Below are positions 51,107 through 61,012 of a DNA stretch of 64,000 nucleotides, piece by piece. Below the pieces are notes generated by a model that saw nothing but the letters and a program-made list of their open reading frames with translations, had not been told where the DNA came from and ran no database searches. This DNA comes from Flavobacteriaceae bacterium NBU2973 (lineage in GTDB: Bacteria; Bacteroidota; Bacteroidia; Flavobacteriales; Flavobacteriaceae), in the NCBI GenBank assembly GCA_026162565.1, contig JAOEIQ010000002.1:62001-126000 (forward strand), read 5' to 3'. The translations under genes and the position numbers were made by a program. Within the stretch, counting starts at the first letter, position 1. The number at the start of each line of letters is the position of its first letter.

Positions 51107-52741
51107 ATGAAAAATTTACAACAAGTAAATTACAGTTCTGTATTAGAGACAGTACAAAACCTGAAGCAAAAATTTGGTAATTCTTGGAACACCATTGTAC
51201 CATCTAATGCAGCTAGAATGGCAACTCAAAACCAATTTAAAACAGGATTGGATATTGCTAAATATACAGCTCGTATTATGCGAAATGATATGGCTGAATA
51301 TGATGCAGACTCTTCTAATTTCACACAATCACTAGGTTGTTGGCATGGATTTATTGCGCAGCAAAAAATGATTGCTGTAAAAAAGCACCATAAAACTACT
51401 AACAAGCGTTATTTATACTTATCTGGTTGGATGGTTGCAGCTTTACGTTCTGAATTTGGACCATTACCTGATCAATCTATGCACGAGAAAACTGCTGTTC
51501 CAGCGCTTATAGCAGAAATTTATGATTTTTTACGTCAAGCAGACGCAATAGAACTAAACGATTTATTTAGACGTTTAGAAAATGGTGAAGATGTTCAAGA
51601 TCAAATAGATAATTTTGAAACACATATAGTTCCAATTATTGCTGATATTGATGCAGGATTCGGCAATGAAGAAGCAACGTATTTATTAGCAAAAAAAATG
51701 ATTCAAGCTGGAGCATGCGCTATTCAAATTGAAAATCAAGTGTCTGATGCAAAACAATGTGGTCACCAAGATGGCAAGGTAACAGTGCCTCATGAAGATT
51801 TTATAGCTAAACTAAATGCAGTTCGATACGCCTTTTTAGAATTAGGAGTAGATGAAGGGATTATAGTTGCACGAACAGATTCTGAAGGAGCTGGATTAAC
51901 TCAAAAGTTACCAGTAAGTAAAGAACCAGGTGATTTAGCATCAAAGTATTTAGATTTTATTCAATGTGAAGCTGTTACTCTAGATCAAGCTACTAATAAT
52001 GATGTACTCTTAAAACGTGATGGTCAATTAGTTCGCCCTGTTCGTCTACCAAATGGGTTATACAAATTTAAAGACGGTTCAAACATTGATCGTGTTGTTT
52101 TAGATTGTATTACTAGTTTACAAAATGGCGCTGATTTATTGTGGATTGAGACTCCAACACCTCATGTTGGTCAAATTGCACATATGGTAAATAGAGTAAG
52201 AGCAGTTATTCCTAATGCAAAATTAGTTTACAATAATTCGCCATCTTTTAATTGGACGTTAAACTTCCGTAATCAAGTATATGAAGAGATGTTAGAAGAA
52301 GGTGAGAACATGACAGAATACGATAGAAATAATTTAATGGATGCTGCATATGATGGTTCAGAATTATGTCATAGAGCAGATGAAAAGATAAAAACATTTC
52401 AAATAGATGCTTCTAGAGAAGCTGGAATTTTTCATCATTTAATTACATTACCAACATATCATACTACAGCTTTGCATATGAATGATTTAACTAAAGGTTA
52501 TTTTGGTAAGGATGGTATGTTAGCTTATGTAAAAGATGTGCAAAGACAAGAAATTCGTAAAGGCGTATCTTGTGTTAAGCACCAAAGAATGGCTGGATCT
52601 AATTTAGGAGATGACCACAAAACATTTTTCGCAGGTGATAATGCATTAAAAGCTGGTGGAGCTAAAAACACGTCAAATCAATTTAAAGATTCTGAAGTAA
52701 AAACTGAAGAGGAAACTGTGGCTATGAGTGTAGCAGTTTAA
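51107..52741 (+). CDS. aceA: isocitrate lyase
   Basis: A 544-residue isocitrate lyase that splits isocitrate to glyoxylate and succinate. The active-site loop is KQCGHQDGKV (about residues 219-228), the variant found in the longer, eukaryote-like isocitrate lyases (the E. coli form has KKCGH). GIIVARTDSEGAGLT, IADIDAGFGN and WIETPTPHVGQ supply metal and substrate residues. It is about 110 residues longer than the E. coli enzyme, as expected for this branch. It ends before a terminator shared with the converging acetyltransferase. Confidence 0.95.
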   Translation: MKNLQQVNYSSVLETVQNLKQKFGNSWNTIVPSNAARMATQNQFKTGLDIAKYTARIMRNDMAEYDADSSNFTQSLGCWHGFIAQQKMIAVKKHHKTTNKRYLYLSGWMVAALRSEFGPLPDQSMHEKTAVPALIAEIYDFLRQADAIELNDLFRRLENGEDVQDQIDNFETHIVPIIADIDAGFGNEEATYLLAKKMIQAGACAIQIENQVSDAKQCGHQDGKVTVPHEDFIAKLNAVRYAFLELGVDEGIIVARTDSEGAGLTQKLPVSKEPGDLASKYLDFIQCEAVTLDQATNNDVLLKRDGQLVRPVRLPNGLYKFKDGSNIDRVVLDCITSLQNGADLLWIETPTPHVGQIAHMVNRVRAVIPNAKLVYNNSPSFNWTLNFRNQVYEEMLEEGENMTEYDRNNLMDAAYDGSELCHRADEKIKTFQIDASREAGIFHHLITLPTYHTTALHMNDLTKGYFGKDGMLAYVKDVQRQEIRKGVSCVKHQRMAGSNLGDDHKTFFAGDNALKAGGAKNTSNQFKDSEVKTEEETVAMSVAV

Positions 52742-52776
52742 ACTAATGTTTTAATTTTAAGTATTATTGGTTAGTG

Positions 52777-52815
52777 AAAACCCGTAAGTATTGTATTGTA
52801 CTTATGGGTTTTTTA
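52777..52815. terminator. bidirectional terminator after aceA
   Basis: Stem AAAACCCgTAAGTA / TACTTAtGGGTTTT with one G-T pair and an eight-base loop; T-run on the right, A-run on the left. Confidence 0.85.
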
Positions 52816-53290
52816 TTTTGAATTCCATCTTTATATCACTGCGTTTATAAGGAGAATTTGGCTCAACAGGAATCTCTATAAATCCATATTTTCTGTAGAT
52901 ATATATAGCGTTTTCTAATATGCGATTAGAGTAGAGTATAAGCGAATTAAAATTATGTTGTTTAGCAAAATCTATACAGTGCTCCATCAGTTTTTGCCCA
53001 ATCTTTAAACCACGATATTCTGGTGACACGGCCATTTTTGTTAATTCATAAATATTTCTTTCTTTCATAGGCATTAACGCAACAGTTCCAACAACTTCTC
53101 CTTTATATTTGGCAAAAAATATATAACCTCCTTTTTTTATAATGTATGTTTCTGGTTTACTTAAAACTTCTTTATCGTACTCCTCTACATAAAAAAATGT
53201 TTCTAACCATTCTATATTTAGGTCATAAAAATGCTTTTTTAATGCATCTTTATAATTACATATTTTTAATTCATTTCTATCGGTTTTCAT
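52802..53290 (-). CDS. GNAT family acetyltransferase
   Basis: A 162-residue GCN5-type acetyltransferase. The acetyl-CoA motif is VSPEYRGLKIGQKLMEHC (about residues 92-109), preceded by GTVALMPMKERNIYELTKMA and followed by NAIYIYRKYGFIEIP. It is cytoplasmic. The acceptor is unknown; the layout suits a free amino acid or small amine. It lies 66 bases downstream of hutG on the same strand, but there is no clear functional tie. Confidence 0.87.
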   Translation of the reverse strand: MKTDRNELKICNYKDALKKHFYDLNIEWLETFFYVEEYDKEVLSKPETYIIKKGGYIFFAKYKGEVVGTVALMPMKERNIYELTKMAVSPEYRGLKIGQKLMEHCIDFAKQHNFNSLILYSNRILENAIYIYRKYGFIEIPVEPNSPYKRSDIKMEFKIKNP

Positions 53291-53356
53291 AATTTCTTAA
53301 GCTATTGAGCAAAAAACGCTCTTCGGAAAGTTTATATTAAAATAAATTTAAAAAAG

Positions 53357-54373
53357 TTAGGATTTAGCTCTTATAAAATCAGTGATTAAATAGGTAATAA
53401 GCTTACCTATTTTGCTTTCATTGTTCTTTTTAGGTGAAGCTTCACAGATGTGTAGATAGGCAGCATTATCGTCTTTAGCAAAATAGCTAACAAATTGTCT
53501 TGCTTTAGAAACAGAAAAACCACTTGGCGTTTGTGCACTACTTGATATATTTTCTATGGCATCGCAATCTATTTCTATCCCAAATGGCTTGTCATTAATA
53601 AAGCCCAAAGCTTTATTCATTTCAGAGCTAAACTTGAGTTCTTTTCTAATCTCTAAAGCTTCATACGTATTATAGCGAATTGTTTTCTCTTTTTTTATTT
53701 TATCAAAAATTGATTGGGAAGTGTAGTTTTCGTGTAAACCAAACACAAAATAATTTTTTAAAAACCCTTCAGAAAAAGCGTAACTAAAACCATTGCCACT
53801 ATGCCTTCCTTCTTCATTTCTAAAATCTGTGTGTGCATCAAAATTTATAGCATTAATTGGTTTGTTAAGAGCTAGAGAGGTTCCTTTTAAATTGCCATAG
53901 GCATTATTGTGACCGCCTCCAATGATTATCGGAATCTTACCAGCTTTAACGATATCGTGAACTATTTTTGCGACATAAGTATCTATTTTGGTTACTATTT
54001 CTCTAGCTGTTTTTATGTCTTTAGATCTATTTTGATCTAATCGTTTAATAGCTTCTTGTTCTGTAGAAAAATCTAAATAACCTAAAACTGCAACCTTTTT
54101 AGCATTGTTAAAAGTAGAGTTTTGGGTATTTAATAAAAATTTTATTGTAGCTCCCCAAGCGTTATAAGTTCCTGTTTTCCCGTAGTTTGCAAACACACCA
54201 ATATCTTCTGGAATACCAAATATTACATATTGAACATCTAAAGTTTGAAGTTGCTCGTATATACCTTGAACGTTAGATATTAATTTAACATGTTCTCCAA
54301 ATTTTGATTCATCAGGCCTTTTATTTACTAGGCTTTTTAAATCTGATTTAGTGAATATTACTAATTTTTCCAT
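53357..54373 (-). CDS. hutG: formimidoylglutamase, arginase/agmatinase superfamily
   Basis: A 338-residue ureohydrolase. The binuclear Mn ligands are in IIGGGHNNAYGN (His), NFDAHTDFR (Asp-x-His-x-x-Asp) and EIDCDAIENI (Asp-x-Asp). It most likely hydrolyses N-formimidoyl-L-glutamate to glutamate and formamide, the last step of histidine breakdown. The substrate call rests partly on the nearby imidazolonepropionase gene (55449-56687), one step earlier in the same pathway, as arginase or agmatinase would look similar. The hutH and hutU genes are not in the window. Confidence 0.85.
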   Translation of the reverse strand: MEKLVIFTKSDLKSLVNKRPDESKFGEHVKLISNVQGIYEQLQTLDVQYVIFGIPEDIGVFANYGKTGTYNAWGATIKFLLNTQNSTFNNAKKVAVLGYLDFSTEQEAIKRLDQNRSKDIKTAREIVTKIDTYVAKIVHDIVKAGKIPIIIGGGHNNAYGNLKGTSLALNKPINAINFDAHTDFRNEEGRHSGNGFSYAFSEGFLKNYFVFGLHENYTSQSIFDKIKKEKTIRYNTYEALEIRKELKFSSEMNKALGFINDKPFGIEIDCDAIENISSSAQTPSGFSVSKARQFVSYFAKDDNAAYLHICEASPKKNNESKIGKLITYLITDFIRAKS

Positions 54374-54492
54374 TAGTGATTTTAGTTGTTAAATTATAAA
54401 AGTACGTTTTTTAATTAGTTTGTAAACAGATAAAAAAAATTATTATTGACAAGAATTACGTTTTTATAAATTAAACTAAAAACAAGTAAATT

Positions 54493-55383
54493 ATGGAAAA
54501 CACAAAAAATAACATTGGATTAAAAGTTGCATTAGGTATTGCTCTGGCTTTATTTTTAGGAACTGTATTTTATACATCTAAACTGTATAATGACAAAAAA
54601 GAAAATGAAGCACAATTAACTGAAGAGAAGGCTTTAGTTATGAAAGATTTAACTGCTATGTCTGCGCAATATGATTTAGCTATTGGTGAAAACGAAGTTG
54701 CCAATCAAAGAATTGTAGAAGCTAAAGAAAGAATTCAAGGTTTATTAGACTCTCTAAAGGTATCAGAAACTAATGTGAGAAGTTTATGGAGATATAAAAA
54801 GAAGTATTTGGCACTTCAAGATGAAATGGATATTATATTAGCAGAAAACGATAAGCTAAAAGTAGAAAATAAGTTATTAGCTTCATCTTTAGATAGTACT
54901 CGAGTTCAATTAGAAGAACGTGCCATGTTTACAGATTCGCTATTAGTACAAAATACTGAACTAGCTGGAGTTGTAGAAGATGCATCAAGTTTAACTATGT
55001 TAGGATTAAAAGGATTTGGAGTTATTGAAAGAAGCTCGGGAAAATTAATACCAACTGAAAGAGCTAGAAGAGCAGATAAGATTAGAGTTTGTTACACAGT
55101 TCCTCAAAATAAATTGGCAAAGTCTGGTGATACAGAGTTTTATATTCAAGTATTAGACCCAAAAGACAATGTATTAGGTATTAATGAGCAAGTAGTATTC
55201 GATGAAGGAATTAAAACACTTAACTATAGTATGATTAGTAAGTTTAACTATGAGAATTCTAGTTTAGATGTTTGCGAATTCGTTGCAGCGAATGGAGATG
55301 AAAATTTTGAGAAAGGACGTTATGTAGTGAACGTATTTAATAAAAATGAGCTACTATCTACTAGTACGTTTACATTAAAATAA
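54493..55383 (+). CDS. membrane-anchored coiled-coil protein of unknown function
   Basis: A 296-residue protein with one N-terminal membrane helix (about 9-28, VALGIALALFLGTVFY), then a coiled coil (about 30-165, rich in Glu, Lys and Leu) and a C-terminal beta-rich domain (about 180-296, ending STFTLK) that looks immunoglobulin-like and is probably outside the inner membrane. Proteins of this layout are common in Bacteroidetes and unassigned. It stands alone between two minus-strand hut genes, with its own terminator. Confidence 0.78.
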   Translation: MENTKNNIGLKVALGIALALFLGTVFYTSKLYNDKKENEAQLTEEKALVMKDLTAMSAQYDLAIGENEVANQRIVEAKERIQGLLDSLKVSETNVRSLWRYKKKYLALQDEMDIILAENDKLKVENKLLASSLDSTRVQLEERAMFTDSLLVQNTELAGVVEDASSLTMLGLKGFGVIERSSGKLIPTERARRADKIRVCYTVPQNKLAKSGDTEFYIQVLDPKDNVLGINEQVVFDEGIKTLNYSMISKFNYENSSLDVCEFVAANGDENFEKGRYVVNVFNKNELLSTSTFTLK

Positions 55384-55413
55384 ATTTGATATAAAATATA
55401 TCAGGTTTTAGGC

Positions 55414-55450
55414 GAAAATCCGGAGTCAATGAACAGCTTCGGATTTTTTT
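55414..55450. terminator. terminator after the coiled-coil membrane protein
   Basis: Stem AAAATCCGgAG / CTtCGGATTTT with an eleven-base loop and a T-run, overlapping the end of hutI on the other strand. Confidence 0.8.
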
Positions 55451-56687
55451 ATTTATAAACTTTTCCAGAAATAATTACCGAATCTATATTATTATCTCCA
55501 AAGGCATAAGGCAACGTATTATAACTAGGTACAGCTTTAGTAATAATTACATTTGCTTTTTTTCCTTTAGTAATACTTCCATAACTATCAGAAATTCCCA
55601 TTGCATAAGCGCCGTTTATGGTTGCAGCATTAATCGCTTCTTCAGGAGTTAGCTTCATCTTTATGCAAGCAGTACTGATCACAAAGTTCATATTGCCACT
55701 TGGAGTTGACCCAGGATTATAATCGGAAGCTAAAGCTAGAGGTAAACCAGCATCAATAATTTCACGTCCTGGAGTATAGGGAATACTTAAAAAGTATGAG
55801 CAGGAGGGAAGTGCTACAGGCATGGTCTCACTGCCTTTTAAAGCAGTAATATCGTCTTCATTTAATTCTTCAATATGGTCAACTGATAGTGCGTTGTATT
55901 TAACTCCTAATGAAACTCCACCAAATGCGTTAAACTGATTAACATGTATTTTAGGTATTAATCCAAATAGTTTTCCAGCTTTGAGAATTCGTTCAGATTG
56001 CTCTATGGAAAAATAGCCTTTTTCACAAAAAACATCTATGTATTCTGCTAAATTTTCCTTGGCTATTTCAGGAAGCATTTCGGAAATAATCAAATCTACA
56101 TAAGCATTAGGATTATGTTTAAATTCTTTTGGAACAGCATGAGCTCCTAAAAAAGTAGCTTTAATTGGGATTTCAAAATTTGCTGCCAAACGTTTTATCA
56201 CACGAAGCATTTTTAATTCGGCATCAACCGTTAGTCCATAACCAGATTTAATTTCTATGGCTCCAGTACCTAGGTGTATTAAATTTTTTAACCTATCTGA
56301 TGCTTGCTTATATAACTCATCTTCTGTTGCATCTTGAACTTTTTTAGCCGAATTTAAAATACCTCCACCACGATTGGCAATTTCCTCATAAGTAAGTCCA
56401 TTAATGCGATCTACAAATTCTTGAGAACGATCACCATCATAAACTATATGCGTGTGTGAATCGCACCATGTAGGCATTACAATTTTTCCAGTTGCATCAA
56501 TTGTCTTGTCAACATTAATTTCTTTTAGATCTGACATAGGGCCATAATCTATAATCATATCGTTTTCAATACGTAAATAAGCATTAGAGATTGAGGGTAA
56601 ACTATTCATTTCTTTTCCAGAAACTTTAGAAATCTTGTGGTCTCTAATTTGTAGTAATTGCTTAATATTTGTGATTAATAATTTCAA
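55449..56687 (-). CDS. hutI: imidazolonepropionase
   Basis: A 412-residue amidohydrolase that opens 4-imidazolone-5-propionate to formimidoylglutamate in histidine breakdown. The metal-binding WCDSHTHIVYDGDR is near residue 68, ANRGGGILNSAKK near 100, HVNQFNAFGG supplies another ligand and SDYNPGSTPSGN the last Asp. The start is TTG at 56687 (LKLLITNIKQL), as in homologues; the ATG at 56783 would add 32 residues read through the preceding terminator. It shares its pathway with hutG, separated from it by an unrelated plus-strand gene. Confidence 0.9.
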   Translation of the reverse strand: MKLLITNIKQLLQIRDHKISKVSGKEMNSLPSISNAYLRIENDMIIDYGPMSDLKEINVDKTIDATGKIVMPTWCDSHTHIVYDGDRSQEFVDRINGLTYEEIANRGGGILNSAKKVQDATEDELYKQASDRLKNLIHLGTGAIEIKSGYGLTVDAELKMLRVIKRLAANFEIPIKATFLGAHAVPKEFKHNPNAYVDLIISEMLPEIAKENLAEYIDVFCEKGYFSIEQSERILKAGKLFGLIPKIHVNQFNAFGGVSLGVKYNALSVDHIEELNEDDITALKGSETMPVALPSCSYFLSIPYTPGREIIDAGLPLALASDYNPGSTPSGNMNFVISTACIKMKLTPEEAINAATINGAYAMGISDSYGSITKGKKANVIITKAVPSYNTLPYAFGDNNIDSVIISGKVYK

Positions 56688-56730
56688 AGTTGAAAAGCTT
56701 TTTTCAAAGGTGCTTATTTTTTTGGGAATA

Positions 56731-56762
56731 AAAAAACGCCAACTTTTGGTTGACGTTTCTGT
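56731..56762 (-). terminator. terminator after the FG-GAP gene
   Basis: Read on the minus strand, AAACGtCAACC / (G)GTTGgCGTTT with an AAAA-containing loop is followed by seven T. It separates the FG-GAP gene from hutI. Confidence 0.75.
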
Positions 56763-56779
56763 ATGACTGAAAAAGTATA

Positions 56780-58174
56780 TCAACTCTTAACAAATTTGAA
56801 GCTAGAGTTAATACCTTTAAATTTTATAATATACATTCCAGACTTTAATTGAGAAATATTTAGAGACCTATCTATAGATAATTCTTTTTCTAAAACTTTT
56901 TTCCCCAACACATCGTAGACTGAAACATTAACAGTTTCTAAAGTATTGCTTCTAAAATACAGTTTGTCACTAGCTGGATTAGGATAAAATCCAATGTCTT
57001 CAGATTGAAAAGAAGTATTACTCAATGTGTATTTTTCGTTTTCAAACCAGCTTACTTGATCATCATTAAAAGCACAACTTGCAATATCTAAATCATTATC
57101 ATTATCAAAATCTGCAACTGTATAAACATAGGCTTGACTTTGTGTAGCATCTATTACTTGTTCTGTTCCATAAGTACCACTGCCCAAATTTCTAAACCAC
57201 ACGATATCATTACCAGCTCCAGCTGTTCCGCTACTTAAAACAATATCTTTTAAGCCATCGTCATCTAAATCATGATGTTGAGCAACAGAAGGATTTCCAA
57301 TGGAAGTTGTAATTGCAGTTTCGGTATATCCACCCATTCCATCTTCTTCGATCCAATAAAAGTTTCCAGCTCCTGAAGTGACGTTTAATTCAGTAAGTAA
57401 AATATCTAGATTTGTATCACCATCTAAATCCTCGAAAGAGGCATTAAATATGTAGTTTTTTCCAGTTGTTATAACATCTCCAGCAGTAAAACTTCCTGTG
57501 CCATCATTTAAAAATATTTGAGCTATATCTGTTGCTCCAGCAAATTGAGCGTTTGTAATAAGGGCATCTAGATCGTTATCTCCATCTATGTCTTTTAAAT
57601 TAACAGATCCTGGAGCACTAATAGTATTGTCGATAGTATTAGGTCCTGTAAAGTTTCCAGAACCATCATTAGAGAACCAAACCACTTGACCAGAATCATA
57701 AGCTGTAACTGCTACATCAATTGTAGTGCCAGTGTCTATAGTTCCTGTAGCTATACCACTTGCTCCCATTACAGATGAAGAGATAGTTTGTTCGGACCCA
57801 AAACTACCTGATCCATTATTTGCAAACCATACTAATTTATCGTTTGTATAAGCAGAAGCTAGTAGGTCTAGAGATGAATCATTATTCAAATCCACTAATT
57901 TTAATCCACCAATTGCTGATAATGTATTGGTAATCAAAGTAGGCGTATTGTCGAAAGTACCATCACCATTGTTTAAGTAGACTTCAATGGTATTTCCAAA
58001 ATTAGTTCCAACTACTATATCAATAAAAGCATCACCATCTACCAAACCTGAAGTAATAGTAAAAGGAGCATCTCCAGTACTATTAATAAGTTGTTTTGCA
58101 CCAAAAGTAGTTTGAGCATTTATAAAAAGTGTAATGCAAAACACTGATAATAAAGTAAGTAAAGTTCTTTTCAT
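56780..58174 (-). CDS. FG-GAP/VCBS repeat protein with type IX secretion signal
   Basis: A 464-residue secreted protein. A signal peptide (1-20, FINA-QT) is followed by six or seven FG-GAP/VCBS blades (about 25-380) with calcium-type loops such as DLNNDSSLDLL, DIDGDNDLDAL and DFDNDNDLDIA, which should fold as a beta-propeller. Residues about 390-464 are a type A C-terminal sorting domain of the type IX system (FYPNPASDKLYF, then YIIKFKG near the end), so the protein is exported through the outer membrane, probably to the surface. It may bind surfaces or polymers. It is preceded by its own promoter region and ends at a terminator. Confidence 0.9.
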   Translation of the reverse strand: MKRTLLTLLSVFCITLFINAQTTFGAKQLINSTGDAPFTITSGLVDGDAFIDIVVGTNFGNTIEVYLNNGDGTFDNTPTLITNTLSAIGGLKLVDLNNDSSLDLLASAYTNDKLVWFANNGSGSFGSEQTISSSVMGASGIATGTIDTGTTIDVAVTAYDSGQVVWFSNDGSGNFTGPNTIDNTISAPGSVNLKDIDGDNDLDALITNAQFAGATDIAQIFLNDGTGSFTAGDVITTGKNYIFNASFEDLDGDTNLDILLTELNVTSGAGNFYWIEEDGMGGYTETAITTSIGNPSVAQHHDLDDDGLKDIVLSSGTAGAGNDIVWFRNLGSGTYGTEQVIDATQSQAYVYTVADFDNDNDLDIASCAFNDDQVSWFENEKYTLSNTSFQSEDIGFYPNPASDKLYFRSNTLETVNVSVYDVLGKKVLEKELSIDRSLNISQLKSGMYIIKFKGINSSFKFVKS

Positions 58175-58253
58175 ATAAATAGATTTGTTTATGTAAATAT
58201 AAAAATATATTTCAATTTAATGCATTTAATCGGTATTTAAATACATTTTAACC

Positions 58254-59651
58254 TTACTTAAGACTTCCAACCATGTCTTCTGGTTTTACCCAATTATCAT
58301 AATCTTCTGCAGTTACATAGCCAAGATTGATAGCTTCTTCTTTTAAAGTAGTACCATTTTTATGTGCAGTATTTGCTATTTCTGCAGCTTTATAATATCC
58401 TATTTTAGTGTTTAATGCCGTAACTAGCATTAATGAATTGTTTAACAATTCTTTAATTACTGCATGATTTGGTTCAATTCCTGCAGCACAGTTTACATCA
58501 AAACTCACACAAGCATCACCAAGTAATTGTGCAGATTGTAATATGTTAGCTGCCATCATTGGTTTAAATACATTTAGCTCATAATGTCCTTGTGTACCAC
58601 CAACTGTTACTGCTACATCGTTACCCATTACTTGCGCACAAACCATTGTTAAGGCTTCACATTGTGTTGGGTTTACTTTTCCTGGCATAATAGAACTTCC
58701 TGGCTCATTTGCAGGAATAATAATTTCTCCAATACCAGAACGAGGACCAGAAGCCATCATTCGTATATCATTGGCAATTTTATTTAGTGATACTGCAATT
58801 TGTTTTAAAGCACCATGTGTTTCTACAATCGCATCATGAGCAGCTAATGCTTCAAACTTGTTTTCGGCAGTCACAAACGGTAATCCAGTAAAATCTGCAA
58901 TAAACTCACTTACTCGTTTAGCATACCCTTTTGGTGTATTTAAACCTGTACCAACAGCTGTTCCTCCCAAAGCCAATTCTGCTAGATGTGGCAACGTATT
59001 TTCTAAAGCTTTTAAACCATGATCTAGTTGCGATACATAACCAGAAAATTCTTGACCAAGAGTTAGAGGTGTAGCATCCATTAAATGTGTACGACCAATT
59101 TTTACAACTTCTTTAAAGTCGTTACTTTTCTTTTTTAATGTATCTCGTAATTGCGCAACTCCTGGAATAGTAGTTTCAACAATTTTTTTGTATGCAGCAA
59201 TATGCATTCCAGTAGGAAAGGTATCGTTAGACGATTGCGATTTATTAACATCATCGTTTGGTGCAATGGTTTTCTCGCCTTCACCTATTACTTTGCCAGC
59301 TAACTGATGCGCTCTATTTGCAATAACCTCATTAACATTCATGTTACTTTGCGTTCCAGAACCTGTCTGCCAAATAACTAATGGAAACTGATCGTCATGT
59401 TTACCTTCTAATATTTCGTCACAAACTTGTGCAATTAGGTCACGTTTTTCTATGGCTAACACACCTAATTCACAGTTGGTGTAAGCAGCAGCTTTTTTAA
59501 GATATGCAAAGCCATAAACAACTTCTAAAGGCATAGATGCAGAAGCACCAATTTTAAAATTATTACGAGAGCGTTCTGTTTGTGCTCCCCAAAGCTTATC
59601 TGCAGGAACGTTAACTTGTCCCATGGTATCTTTTTCTATTCTATAGTCCAT
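58254..59651 (-). CDS. fumC: class II fumarate hydratase
   Basis: A 465-residue fumarase of the iron-independent class II, converting fumarate to malate in the citric acid cycle. Motifs are [15 protein letters not shown] (about 99-113), [11 protein letters not shown] (about 140), [20 protein letters not shown] (about 187) and the superfamily signature [15 protein letters not shown] (about 319). Aspartase is the alternative in this superfamily, but the length and [10 protein letters not shown] argue for fumarase. It is monocistronic. A TAATTTTG box lies about 35 bases upstream on the minus strand (59686-59693). Confidence 0.93.
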   Translation of the reverse strand: MDYRIEKDTMGQVNVPADKLWGAQTERSRNNFKIGASASMPLEVVYGFAYLKKAAAYTNCELGVLAIEKRDLIAQVCDEILEGKHDDQFPLVIWQTGSGTQSNMNVNEVIANRAHQLAGKVIGEGEKTIAPNDDVNKSQSSNDTFPTGMHIAAYKKIVETTIPGVAQLRDTLKKKSNDFKEVVKIGRTHLMDATPLTLGQEFSGYVSQLDHGLKALENTLPHLAELALGGTAVGTGLNTPKGYAKRVSEFIADFTGLPFVTAENKFEALAAHDAIVETHGALKQIAVSLNKIANDIRMMASGPRSGIGEIIIPANEPGSSIMPGKVNPTQCEALTMVCAQVMGNDVAVTVGGTQGHYELNVFKPMMAANILQSAQLLGDACVSFDVNCAAGIEPNHAVIKELLNNSLMLVTALNTKIGYYKAAEIANTAHKNGTTLKEEAINLGYVTAEDYDNWVKPEDMVGSLK

Positions 59652-59685
59652 TTCAAGGATTTATTTTGTTGATTTTATGCTTCTG

Positions 59686-59693
59686 CAAAATTA
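59686..59693 (-). promoter_or_regulatory. candidate -7 box for fumC
   Basis: Read on the minus strand, TAATTTTG fits TANNTTTG and lies 34 bases before the fumC ATG. No clear -33 box was found. Confidence 0.4.
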
Positions 59694-59846
59694 CAATATT
59701 CCTAGTGTTTACTTAAACTAAAAGGTAAAAATTAATCAACTAGTTGTTAATAGTTTTTTATTGAAAATGAGATAATTAATTGATTTGTCATTTTTTTAAG
59801 AATACTGTAACAAAGTAATTTTTTCTTTCTCTATAAAGAAAAAGTT

Positions 59847-60929
59847 ATGAGAATATATTATTTCATTTTTATTTCTATTTTACTAAATCTTAAGATTTAT
59901 TCACAAGAAAAGAAAGAATTTAAGATTTTAAAATCAGTAGAGACATCTCCATTAAAGGATCAACAATCATCAGGCACTTGTTGGAGTTTTGCTACTACCT
60001 CTTTTATTGAAACTGAAGCGATCCGTTTAGGCAAAGATGAAATTTCACTCTCGCCAATGTTTTACGTTACACCAGCTTATATGGGAAAAGCAGAAAAATT
60101 TATTGACAAAAAAGGGGAAAGTTGGTTTGACGCAGGCGATTTAACATTTAGCGTTTTAGATGGTTACAAAAAATTTGGAGCAATACCAGAAGAAGTTTAC
60201 AATGGTATCATTGAGAAAGATTGGCAACATGATCATGTGGAAATGGATAATCTACTTCGTGAAATGGTAAAGTCTATTGGTACATCTGGTTATGGACGTA
60301 TAAAACCGTTTAGCTGGAAAAAATCAATTAAAGCAGTTTTGGATGCATATTTAGGAACTATACCTAATGTTTTTGTTTACGAAGGAAAGCTCTATTCACC
60401 TTCTTCATTTGCAAGGGAGTTTGTTGGTATTAATCCAGATGATTATATAGAAATTACCAGCTATTCCCACAATGACTTTTATAAAATGTTCGTATTGGAT
60501 ATTCCTGCGAACTGGAATTCAAATAAGTATTTGAACCTACCTATTGAAGACTTTGAAAGAGTGATTGACTCTGCTTTAGAATCTGGTTACAGTCTAGCTT
60601 GGGATGGTGATGCATCTGAACCAAACTTTGATTTTGAAACTGGATTATTAGAGTTGACCATCGGTGAGGAAGAAAATCCTGTCACCCAAGAATTAAGGCA
60701 AACAACTTTTGAAAATAAAACAACAACGGATGACCATAATATGCATATTATAGGTAGTGCCGAAGACACTCAAGGAAACCTATATTATTTGCTGAAAAAT
60801 TCCGAAGGAGATAATAAATTTGGAGGTTATATATATATGTCAAAAAAAGCAATGTTATTAAAAACAATTTCAGTTTTAGTGCATAAAGGTGCAATTCCTA
60901 ATGACGTTAGAGAAAAATCTGATTTTTAA
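59847..60929 (+). CDS. secreted C1 family cysteine peptidase, second copy
   Basis: A 360-residue papain-fold enzyme of the same group as the gene at 10502. The signal peptide is RIYYFIFISILLNLKIYSQE, the Cys is in LKDQQSSGTCWSFA (about residue 46), and the His in TTDDHNMHIIG. The Asn motif reads KNSEGDN, with Glu where papain-like enzymes, including the paralogue, have Trp (KNSWG). That may affect the geometry of the active-site Asn, so activity could differ. It stands alone, 196 bases from the divergent fumC. Confidence 0.87.
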   Translation: MRIYYFIFISILLNLKIYSQEKKEFKILKSVETSPLKDQQSSGTCWSFATTSFIETEAIRLGKDEISLSPMFYVTPAYMGKAEKFIDKKGESWFDAGDLTFSVLDGYKKFGAIPEEVYNGIIEKDWQHDHVEMDNLLREMVKSIGTSGYGRIKPFSWKKSIKAVLDAYLGTIPNVFVYEGKLYSPSSFAREFVGINPDDYIEITSYSHNDFYKMFVLDIPANWNSNKYLNLPIEDFERVIDSALESGYSLAWDGDASEPNFDFETGLLELTIGEEENPVTQELRQTTFENKTTTDDHNMHIIGSAEDTQGNLYYLLKNSEGDNKFGGYIYMSKKAMLLKTISVLVHKGAIPNDVREKSDF

Positions 60930-61012
60930 TAAGCTGTTAATAAATCTTACAGGTACTATTGTAAATAAAAATGGATTACTTTATCTTTGCCAAAACGTAA
61001 CAAAATAACCAC

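Noticed and set aside
56688-56783. N-terminal extension of imidazolonepropionase
   Set aside because: It reads through the terminator of the upstream FG-GAP gene and adds 32 residues absent from the family; the TTG at 56687 fits better.
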